Source: Hyphomicrobium sp. NDB2Meth4 (GTDB lineage: Bacteria > Pseudomonadota > Alphaproteobacteria > Rhizobiales > Hyphomicrobiaceae). From it: a DNA stretch of 64,000 nucleotides. Position 1 is the first letter of the stretch, and each line of letters starts with the position of its first letter. Below the pieces are notes generated by a model, which ran no database searches, was not told the DNA's origin, and was given only the letters and a program-made list of their open reading frames with translations. The position numbers and the translations under genes are program-made. Of this stretch, positions 54,197-62,800 are shown piece after piece. The stretch lies in the NCBI RefSeq assembly GCF_900117445.1, contig NZ_FPEJ01000006.1, positions 62,001 to 126,000 on the forward strand, in the 5' to 3' direction.

Positions 54197-57100
54197 TTGA
54201 CTAGGCCATTTTTCAAGCACAGCATTGATGCGTTGGAGACGGAGTTCGCCCAGCGGCAGGACGATGCCTCATTCCTACAGGCGCTGCTCGATGAACTTGA
54301 ATACCGCTCAACCCAACGCGCGGCGCGTCTGCGGAACCGTGTTACGGAGCGCCTCGGGCTAGCAGACGGCGCGGCCAATGGACAGACGAAACAACTCGGC
54401 ACGGAGCCGGAATTGATCGCTGACGACGCCTTCGATTTCGAACAGGATGACGCGCCGACTACGGAGGAGAGCCCGACGCCGGAAACGACCTTTCTCGCAC
54501 CGCGCGATGAGCCGCGACCCGAGTTTCCGCCGATCACCAATGATGCCGTTTCTGTTCTGACCGCATGGACCGCGCTAGAAGTTCTGTCCCCGCCATCCTT
54601 CAGGCGGGAGACCGATCTCACCGGCGGCGACCGCTCGGCCGTCGTGCGGCTCGATGGCGCTAAGCTCGCTTGGGAAGACACGCGCGGCGGGCGCAAGAAC
54701 TACCGGCTTTATCACCAAGTCGTCTTGGGAACGGTCAAGCTGGATGAAGCGGTTGCCACGCTGGTCGCGCGCTACGGCGATACGCAGGCCGAGCGCATAG
54801 GGTCGCGCGGCGAGGCGATCCTTGCGACCATCATACTCGACAAAGCGGGTAGGCCGGTGGAGGAACCCGCCGTTGCCATCTCAAGCTTTGGCTGGGGCGT
54901 GCCACGCGCGCTGGCAGGCGACCTCACTTCGCTTGGCGGATGGCAGGCCGCTGAGCAGCCGCTCGTCGAGAAGCTCGACAAGCTGATACGCCGCCAAGAT
55001 CAGAACGGCGAGCTATTGCCACTCGACCGCGACACCATTGCTAAGGCGTACCAGTGGCTAGTCAAGACGCTGGGTCTACCGGCATCGCTGATCAATGCGC
55101 CGCGCTTTTCGGTTCGAACCTATCAATACTTCAAGAACAGCGACGCGCCGGAACCACTTCTGCTCAACAGCTTCTTCCTTGGTGACCTAGCGACAGCCGC
55201 GTCTTCCTTTCGCGACGGCAAGGAAACGGGCAACCTTAAGCGCTACCTCGGTCTCGATAGGCCGGTGAGACGGCGCAACCTACTCGATGAGCCCGAGGCT
55301 GTGACTGAGGCGCTATCGCCAAGAAATTTTCCGGCAGCGCGTTGGCCGGGCAAGGGACGCCATCCCCTGGTGCTATTGCAGCAAGCCGCAGTCAACCTTG
55401 CCATGCGCGACTTAAAAACTGATGGCATCCTCGCGGTCAATGGACCGCCCGGCACCGGCAAGACGACACTGCTACGAGACATCGTTGCAAGCGTAATCTG
55501 CGCGCGCGCCGAGGTCATGGCGGACTACGGCGATCCCGCCGACGCCTTCACAAACTCCGGCCAGCGGTTGAGCGCTGGCAGTGCGTGGCTCCACCTCTAT
55601 AAGCTCGACCCGCGGCTTAAGGGCTTCGAGATGCTGATCGCCTCGTCCAACAACAAGGCGGTCGAGAACGTGAGTGCCGAGCTACCCGGAAGCGATGCCG
55701 TCGCCGCCGACGCGTCCGGTCTTCGCTACTTCAAAACATTATCGGATGGCTTATTGGAGGAAGAGACTTGGGGCCTGGTCGCCGCAGTGCTCGGCAACGC
55801 GAAGAACCGCAGCGCATTCCGCAATGGCTTCTGGTGGGACGATGAGGTCGGCATGGCGCGCTACCTTGCTCATGCTGCTGGAACGCCACAGTCCATCGAG
55901 ATCGCCGACGAGGACGGCAAAATAGTCGAGAAGCGCGCCCCCCGCATCGTTACCGACGAGGAAGCGCCGCGCGATCCGCATCATGCTCAACAGCGATGGA
56001 AGACCGCGCGCAAGGCATTTGTCGCGGCACTAGAAAAAAGCCGGAAGGCACAAAGGAAACTTGAAGCGGTCCGCCGCTTGATGGACGAGATGCCAACGAT
56101 ATCGGAGGCGGCTCAGAGTTCCGCTATCCGCACTGAGCAGGCTCGACGCTCGCATCATCGGGCCAAAGCCTTAAACGCGCAGAGCGCGCAATTGCTGAGC
56201 CTATGTGACACACATCAAATGCAGGCCGCCCGCGAGCTGCAATCCCATGCGATGATGCAGCCGGGGTTCTTCGCGCGCCTTTTCTCAACCGCGCGCTTTC
56301 GCGAATGGCGCGCAAGTGAGGCAAAGCTAAAGAGCAAACTCAGTGCTACCCGGGACAAGCGTCAAACGGCTGAATCAACTCTCAACGCCTCGGCGAAGGC
56401 GTTGGCTGACGCCGAATGTGAACGGGACGCCGCCGAAGCCGATCACGAAAAGGCGCAGAAGCGGCTTTACGACGCCGAGGAACTGCTAGGTGCTTGGCGG
56501 GCGGCGCTTGGTGAGCGCATGATCGATGCTTCGTTTGCCGAACGTAGTCACGAAGATCGCCACTTGCTCGCAGCCTGGTTCGACGATGAGACGCATCGGC
56601 TCCGCGATGACGTATTCATCGCCGCCATGGCGTTGCACAAGGCGTTCGCCGACGCGGCAGCGAAACCGCTGCGCCACAATCTTGGCGCGCTGATGAATGT
56701 CTTTGCCGGCCGCCAGATGCCGGATGCGGTGAAGCAAGCGCTCGTCTCTGACCTTTGGGGGTCGCTGTTCCTTCTGGTCCCGGCGGTATCGACGACGTTC
56801 GCTTCCGTCGAGCGGATGCTGGGACAATTACCGCCTGAGACGTTGGGATGGCTACTCATTGACGAAGCCGGTCAGGCCCTGCCGCAGGCCGCGGTCGGCG
56901 CCCTGATGCGAAGCCGCCGGGCGATCATCGTCGGCGATCCGATGCAAATCGAGCCGGTTGTGGCTCTGCCCGACATCCTGACGCAAGCAATTTGCCGGAC
57001 CTTCGGGATCGACCCGGATCGGTTCAATGCACCGGCCGCTTCCGTGCAGACGTTGGCCGACGCCGCGACGCCGTATGTCGCGGAGTTCCATAACCGCTAC

Positions 57101-57697
57101 GGCTCGCGCACGGTTGGTGTACCGCTTCTCGTCCATCGGCGATGCGATGATCCGATGTTCGCGATCTCCAATGCTGTCGCCTACGAGGGCTTGATGGTGC
57201 AGGGCCGCGGTGCGCGCCCATCCGCCATTCGTGACATTCTCGGCCCATCGCGCTGGATCGACATTGCGGGCAGCGCGCACGACAAATGGTGCCCTGAGGA
57301 AGGTGAAGCTGTCGTCGCTTTGCTTGCCAAGCTGCGACGACTGGCCGAACCGCCCGACATCTACATTGTTACGCCGTTCGTCGTCGTTCAGGACAATATG
57401 CGCACGCTGGTACGCGACAGCGGCGTCGTCGATGCCTGGGCGACCGATCCGGGTCGTTGGGTCCGTGACCGGATAGGAACCGTGCATACCGTGCAAGGCC
57501 GCGAGGCCGAGGCGGTGATATTCGTCCTCGGCGCGCCGGCAGCTCAACAAGTTGGGGCTCGAAACTGGGCAGGCGGTCGCCCCAACATCCTCAACGTCGC
57601 CGTGACGCGGGCCAAAGAAGCAGTGTACGTCATCGGCAACAGGTCGCTGTGGAATAGCGCAGGCGTGTTTCAAGCGCTACATAGTCGGCTCAACTGA
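54197..57697 (+). CDS. Large SF1 helicase (Upf1/Dna2-like) with coiled-coil insertion
   Basis: A 1166-residue protein of the AAA_11/AAA_12 helicase type. Motif I is GPPGTGKTT with Lys422. Motif II is LLIDEAGQALPQA with Asp889-Glu890, followed by GDPMQIEPV (motif III) and VHRRCDDPMFAISN. Motif V/VI are TVHTVQGREAEAVIF and NVAVTRAKEAVYVIG with Arg1138. Between I and II is a 300-residue region with heptad-like coiled coils (EKSRKAQRKLEAVRRLMDE). The first 380 residues are a unique accessory region. Likely unwinds DNA or RNA in an island function; a role in defence or element maintenance is inferred. The TTG start is not certain. Confidence 0.87.
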   Translation: MTRPFFKHSIDALETEFAQRQDDASFLQALLDELEYRSTQRAARLRNRVTERLGLADGAANGQTKQLGTEPELIADDAFDFEQDDAPTTEESPTPETTFLAPRDEPRPEFPPITNDAVSVLTAWTALEVLSPPSFRRETDLTGGDRSAVVRLDGAKLAWEDTRGGRKNYRLYHQVVLGTVKLDEAVATLVARYGDTQAERIGSRGEAILATIILDKAGRPVEEPAVAISSFGWGVPRALAGDLTSLGGWQAAEQPLVEKLDKLIRRQDQNGELLPLDRDTIAKAYQWLVKTLGLPASLINAPRFSVRTYQYFKNSDAPEPLLLNSFFLGDLATAASSFRDGKETGNLKRYLGLDRPVRRRNLLDEPEAVTEALSPRNFPAARWPGKGRHPLVLLQQAAVNLAMRDLKTDGILAVNGPPGTGKTTLLRDIVASVICARAEVMADYGDPADAFTNSGQRLSAGSAWLHLYKLDPRLKGFEMLIASSNNKAVENVSAELPGSDAVAADASGLRYFKTLSDGLLEEETWGLVAAVLGNAKNRSAFRNGFWWDDEVGMARYLAHAAGTPQSIEIADEDGKIVEKRAPRIVTDEEAPRDPHHAQQRWKTARKAFVAALEKSRKAQRKLEAVRRLMDEMPTISEAAQSSAIRTEQARRSHHRAKALNAQSAQLLSLCDTHQMQAARELQSHAMMQPGFFARLFSTARFREWRASEAKLKSKLSATRDKRQTAESTLNASAKALADAECERDAAEADHEKAQKRLYDAEELLGAWRAALGERMIDASFAERSHEDRHLLAAWFDDETHRLRDDVFIAAMALHKAFADAAAKPLRHNLGALMNVFAGRQMPDAVKQALVSDLWGSLFLLVPAVSTTFASVERMLGQLPPETLGWLLIDEAGQALPQAAVGALMRSRRAIIVGDPMQIEPVVALPDILTQAICRTFGIDPDRFNAPAASVQTLADAATPYVAEFHNRYGSRTVGVPLLVHRRCDDPMFAISNAVAYEGLMVQGRGARPSAIRDILGPSRWIDIAGSAHDKWCPEEGEAVVALLAKLRRLAEPPDIYIVTPFVVVQDNMRTLVRDSGVVDAWATDPGRWVRDRIGTVHTVQGREAEAVIFVLGAPAAQQVGARNWAGGRPNILNVAVTRAKEAVYVIGNRSLWNSAGVFQALHSRLN

Positions 57698-57729
57698 GCC
57701 CGCCCCAGGATGCTTTTTGTAGCCGAACG

Positions 57730-58425
57730 CTATCCCTTGGCATGGTGCTTGATGAAGTGACCTGCAAAATCAGAAAACACGACAGCCACGTCGTGAAGCC
57801 GCATCACGATCTCATCGGTCCGTTGTTGTAGATCTTGCGGCTCGTCATCTTCTGAGAGACCGAAGATGCCATGTATGATTATATCATTCTCGACATATTC
57901 TGTCGGCTTAAAGAACCAGTCGAGGCTTTCATTCCCTAGTGTCAGCGCGCCAAAGTCTTTCGTAAACTTCCCTGCGCTGACCTTTTTCTTCCGCTGTCGC
58001 TCCAGACGCCGAAGTGATTGAGACACGACCTTCGCGTCGTAATGAAATCCGATGTTATTCCTGATCCGGGTGAGCAGCTTGAAATCGTCGCTCTTTGCGA
58101 ATTCGACGAGCCATTCGTAGGATTTGATTGTCCTTGCATCGCATTGCTCGACGGCAGCCCGTAGAGCGGGAGTGCGCTCGATCTCGTTCTCTATGATTGC
58201 TAGTGCCTCGAACATATGGGACATCTGTAACCGCAAAAAGTACCGGGCTGCCCCGAGCTTCCTCGGTTGAAGCTTAAAGCTATCCTCAGCCTTCCATTTG
58301 CCCATCGCATAGTTGGCAAGACCGAAGTCTTGAACAGCCGTCATAAGGCGGACCATAAGTGATCCAATCTCCCCGAGATCGGCCAGCCGCTCCATACTGA
58401 CCAACCAAGTGGTACTTTTGCCCAT
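57730..58425 (-). CDS. Hypothetical protein with HEPN-like R-x5-H motif
   Basis: A 231-residue helical protein that I cannot name. The segment RIRNNIGFHYD places Arg122 and His128 in the R-x4-6-H pattern of HEPN ribonucleases, in a setting (FKLLTRIRNNIGFHY) typical of HEPN-like proteins. The GGAGCGG site supports the ATG. It is convergent with the helicase, with 32 bases between stops. Alternatives are a non-catalytic HEPN relative or unrelated helices. Confidence 0.6.
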   Translation of the reverse strand: MGKSTTWLVSMERLADLGEIGSLMVRLMTAVQDFGLANYAMGKWKAEDSFKLQPRKLGAARYFLRLQMSHMFEALAIIENEIERTPALRAAVEQCDARTIKSYEWLVEFAKSDDFKLLTRIRNNIGFHYDAKVVSQSLRRLERQRKKKVSAGKFTKDFGALTLGNESLDWFFKPTEYVENDIIIHGIFGLSEDDEPQDLQQRTDEIVMRLHDVAVVFSDFAGHFIKHHAKG

Positions 58426-58520
58426 CAATAACCGCTCCGTTTAGCAGTACACGCAGACGCCCAAAGTTCGGAGCACCTGCCACGTTGCGGAAAATATCCT
58501 ATCGGTGAAATACGCCGGAT

Positions 58521-58751
58521 CTAGTCAGAAAGATTGAACTTAGCGGCCATGACGCGCAGCGCCTCGTCGGTCAGCGCGGCCGGATCTTTGCCGATCTGCG
58601 CGAAGAACGCCGGGTTGACGTGGGCCTGATAGCCGCGTTGGAACGTCTTTGTTTCGTCGCTGCGGTCGAAGAACCGCGAGGCGATGCGAAGGGCGGTGAT
58701 CTTATCGCCCGCCGCCCATGCGTTGCGGATCTGATCGGTTTTGCTTTGCAT
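58521..58751 (-). CDS. Conserved small protein of unknown function
   Basis: A 76-residue protein with AWAAGDKITALRIASRFFDRS and NPAFFAQIGKDPAALTDEAL. I recall similar small proteins in alphaproteobacterial elements, but no function. No membrane part or Cys. Confidence 0.6.
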   Translation of the reverse strand: MQSKTDQIRNAWAAGDKITALRIASRFFDRSDETKTFQRGYQAHVNPAFFAQIGKDPAALTDEALRVMAAKFNLSD

Positions 58752-58897
58752 CGGCTTTCCAAATCACCAGCGGGTGACGTGGAGAGCCATGCTTCCGACA
58801 ACGGAGCAACTCCGACATCAAGGGATGCGCGCAAGACGCCGCTGCGCGCTACTCCCTTTTGGGAAATGGAACGATCTTTGAGCCCGCGCATCGGCGG

Positions 58898-59422
58898 GGC
58901 TGGTTCTACCTCTCGACGGCGTTCGACGACTTCTCCCGTTACATCGTCGCCTGGAAGCTCTGCACGACAATGAGCGCCGCCGACGTCAGCGCAACGCTCA
59001 AGCTGGCCTTGCAGGCGGCGGGGCTCGATCAGATCGGTGCCGATCGGCGGCCAAGATTGCTATCCGACAACGGTCCATCTTATGTGGCAAACGATCTCGC
59101 CGATTGGCTTGAGGAGCAGGGCATGCGTCACACCCGTGGAAGGCCCTATCACCCGATAACCCAGGCCAAGATCGAGCGCTGGCACCTATCGCTGGAGAGC
59201 CGGATCCTGCTTAAAAACTACTACTTGCCCGGCGACCCCGAGCGAGCCATTGCCGACTTCGTCGACCACTACAATCACCGCCGATATCACGAGAGCCTGG
59301 ACAACATCACTCCCGCTGACGTCTACTTCGGACGCGCCTCTCGAATCCTGGAACGCCGACGAGACATAAAGCGACGAACCATCGAACAACGTCGCCGCCA
59401 CCACTTCAGTGCAGCAGCATGA
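58898..59422 (+). pseudogene. IS3-family transposase OrfB, 3' fragment
   Basis: The rve integrase core starts abruptly at GWFYLSTAFDDFSRYIVAWK and runs to the end (LSDNGPSYVANDLADWLEE, KIERWHLSLESRILL). The part with the first catalytic Asp (usually QTDFTY) is missing; the second Asp and Glu remain. Preceding bases are unrelated. It is a dead remnant. Confidence 0.85.
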
Positions 59423-59463
59423 GCTTCAACCAGATGAGCCGGACCCTCTTTTAGATCAGACCC

Positions 59464-59607
59464 TCAACTGTCCCGAAGACTCTGACGACGGACAATCGCC
59501 TTCTTGAGCCGGTTGTTCTCCTGCTCCAGATCCTTGAAACGCCTAGCTTGATCGAGCTTCAAGCCAACGTACTCACGCCGCCACCGGTAGTACGTCTGCT
59601 CGCTGAT
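59464..59607 (-). pseudogene. IS3-family transposase OrfA fragment
   Basis: Opposite in strand to the OrfB remnant. It reads ISEQTYYRWRREYVGLKLDQ then FKDLEQENNRLKKAI, the HTH and leucine-zipper of OrfA, and stops soon after. Both ends are truncated. Probably part of a rearranged or second IS copy. Confidence 0.8.
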
Positions 59608-59673
59608 TTACCCTGTCGTTTATCGTGCCATTCCCGTCTCTCCTCAATCGAGGTTGGAAATAGCTAGATTCGC

Positions 59674-59808
59674 TCACCTGGTTTCGTATCGCTCCAGGGG
59701 AGCAGGCCAGAAGTAGCTTCGCTCGAACCGACCTTCCGCCCGTGCATTCAACTGCAGCGGATTTGGCACGTAGGCTTCGATGCCGGCCACTTCGCAACCG
59801 GCAAAGAC
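59674..59808 (-). pseudogene. IS1182-like transposase fragment
   Basis: The minus strand reads VFAGCEVAGIEAYVPNPLQL then ARAEGRFERSYFW, close in style to the middle of IS1182-family transposases. It has no start, and ends at a chance TGA. It begins directly after the stop of the surface protein gene, so the insertion or deletion may have shaped that gene's end. Confidence 0.6.
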
Positions 59809-59809
59809 A

Positions 59810-62800
59810 CTAGCGGTTTGCACCACCTCGACGTGCGGCGATCAACTCTTTGGCCTCGGCGGCCGTCATCTCACCGGCCCCGAGCACCTGGAACGCGCTA
59901 GCGGGATCCTGACTCGGATCAACCTGGGTCCCGCGTGAGTCGCCGCGCTTTTCTAGCCGCTTCCGGGACTCATCCTCCTCATCACCTCCACCGAAGCCGA
60001 TGACCTCGACGATGATCACCGAAGCTTGCTCTGAGGCTCCCTGTTGCTGGGGTTTCGTCGCGGCCTGCGCGGCTCCCGCCGTGTTCGTCGCCTCCGTCAA
60101 CCCGCCGATGTTCGGCGCCTGGATCTGTGGCACGCCGGAAACGTTGCCTTGCGCCTGGATGTTCGCCGCATTGATGATCTGCAGCGCGACGAGGTTCACG
60201 TTGGCGCCAGCGCGGATACCGGCCTCGCCCGCATCGATGGTGCCGAGCGGCGCGATGAGATCGATGTCGCCACCCGGTACGCCGGGGATCGTGCTGCGCG
60301 AGGCGATGCCGGCACCCGACGACGGCACGTTCGGCGCCAGCGTCACGTTGCCGTAGTTGTCGTAGACGCGCTTGGGCGGCGTGTAGACGATCGTCGTCTT
60401 GGAACCGCGGCCGGCGTTGATATCGCCCTCCGCCGACCAGGCGAGGATATCGCCGCCCATCGTCGTCATGATGCGCGACAGGCCGAGCAGGATCGAGCCC
60501 TTCGAATACATCGAGATGTTGCCCTGCCCTTGCGTGACAATGCCGGCAGAGGCAGGCGCCTCGAGGCCTTCGACACCGATCACCGTGCGCCCGCCAGGGG
60601 TCAGCATCTGAATGTCGCCGCCGAACTGCGTGCGCACGCCCGAGCCGCCGAACATGGTGATGTCGCCAGCGTAGACGATTGGCTCGCCGTTCGCGTCCTT
60701 CTCCGGAAACAGCGCTTCGATCACGGCGCGCCCGCGCAGGTACGAGCCGTAGCGGCTCGAGTCGGGATTGTTGTACTCGCGGCCACCGGCTTTCAGCTCG
60801 GCGAAGTACACCTGGCGCAGGAAGATCGCCTGCTGCTCGGAGGCGAGGCTGGCGAAGTATTCGCGGCGCTCCTCGTCATCTGCACCCGTGAAGCCGAAGC
60901 GCTCATCGAGCCAGGCTTGCAGCTCCTTCTCATACGTCTTCGCCACCTTGTCGGACTGCTCCGCGAGCGGTGTGCCGACGACGGCGAGGTTCGCCGGATC
61001 GAGGTAAGGCAGGAGGCCCGCGTAGTTGGGACCCGCCGTGCCCACTCCCGCTTGCATCAGGATCGAAGCACCCGGCCGCGTGTCGCCTGCGGCCAGGGCG
61101 CCGATCGATACGATCGAACCCTTGTCGCCCTGGTAGATGTTGCCGCCCGCGATAACCTCCAACGATCCGGGGCCGGCTATGTTGACGTTGGCATAGAAGA
61201 TGTTGCCACCGGCCTTGATCATCGACACGTCGGTGGAGTCATTGTTGAGGATCAAGCCAGGGTTGGCACTCGTGCCCGCGCCGAAGTTCACGATGTCGCC
61301 GGTTGCGGTCACGCGGACTGCCCGGTTACCGAAATAAATCGTGTGGTAGGCGTTGCTGTAATATGCGTTGGAGTTGACCTCGCCGAAGGCGACATTGAGG
61401 ATGTCGCCGTCCATCGCGTAGATGCGGTCGATAGCTTGTTGACTAGTGTTTGGATTGGCCTCAATCCCATCGGGGCGGAACGTGGCGAAATTCTTGTAAC
61501 TGAAGAAGCTGCTGACGCCGCTCACCGGTCTAAACGGGTTGGGGACATCATTGACTCCGGCGCTGGCGCCCGAGACATCGATGCGCAGCGAGCCGACATT
61601 GATAGAATTGCCGACCGCGAGCGAAGCACCGTAGATAGCGCCGCCGGCAAGCAGCTCAAGCGCGCCGTTGGCCGAAGGAGCTAGTTCGAGCGTGGCGATA
61701 TCGCCGCTCCCCAGGAACAGGCTGCCCTCCATTGCCACGGCGCTGAACCGGGCCGGCGCAACCGCCATAGTGGAGCTAATGGAACTCCAAACGTTATACC
61801 CGAGCCCGCCTCCGGTGACCGGCACCAGATCGCCGCCAGCAGCAAACAACGAGACTGAAGTCGTTTCAGGCTGCCACAACGACAAGTAAGTGGTCTGCTG
61901 GGTCTGTCCGATTTGCCCGGCATCGCCATAGTTGCCGATCACGAGATCGCCCGCCGTTCGCACGGTCATAGTGCCGTCGCCGGGGACCAGACCGATACCG
62001 CCCCAGGGACTGACGATGCTGGCTCTGGTGGGGTCCAGCCCGCGTGGATCGCCGGTTTCCTTTCTGCCATAGATAGGCGCCATAGAGCCGATGGAACTTG
62101 CTGCAATCTGAGTATCGCCGCGCAGATTGCTGAAGATGCTGAGCGAACCGCGGGCGGCAGACGAACCGTTGATTGCGTTGTTGCCACCGTTGAGCGTGCC
62201 GCCGACCTTGACAGTCAGATCGCCGCCGCCGGCCTGGATCAGAGTGCCCCCTGTGAGGATGGACCCATCGGTGGTGACCGATGTTACCTTGCCGCTCCCG
62301 CCCACCGCTACCTGCAACGCGCCATAGATTTGGGGCAAGCCCGAGCCGGTAACCGTTCTCGTCATGGCCCCGACGTTGCCGCCCGCGACGAGCGTGACAT
62401 TGCCGCCGCCCAGCGTGCCGATTCCTGCGAAGCCGCCGGTAAAGGTGGTGGTGCTATTGACCCTGATGTTGCGGCCAAAGGCGATGGACCATGAGGCGAG
62501 TCCAGCATCGTCTACGGAGCGCAGGAGCCAATTGTCGGGGGACCAGGACTGGATGTTTTTCTGGCCGTCGTCGTAGCTATAACCGGTGACATCGCCTTGC
62601 GCGATCACCGTCAGGTCGCCGCCGTGATCGGGCATGTAGCTGCCGGCGGCAAGGCCTGTCGTGCCGGTGTCGGTACCCGCCGTGTAGACGCCGTAGAGCG
62701 AGTTCATCGTGATGTTGCCGCCGGCAAGCAGGTCAAGACTGCCAGTACCGGTTCGCACGACGCTCGGTGTGGTCCCGCCGAGTGGGTTCAACATACTCAG

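Larger units (their letters stand above)
51166..59809. mobile_element. tRNA-Gln-associated genomic island (right boundary uncertain)
   Basis: Directly after the tRNA come a tyrosine recombinase, small DNA-binding and membrane proteins, a large helicase, unknown proteins and transposase fragments, a typical integrative element. I did not see a second copy of the tRNA 3' end (GGTTCGAATCCTAGTCCCCC) in the window, so the right attachment site is lost, further away, or imperfect. The large surface protein beyond could also be part of it. Confidence 0.65.

Noticed and set aside
51092-59809. A right attachment site repeating the tRNA-Gln 3' end
   Set aside because: I did not find a second copy of the T-arm/acceptor sequence in the window by reading; a computed search is needed.
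60044-61684. A 546-residue plus-strand open frame
   Set aside because: It is antisense to the haemagglutinin-type repeats; the minus-strand frame is far more convincing.
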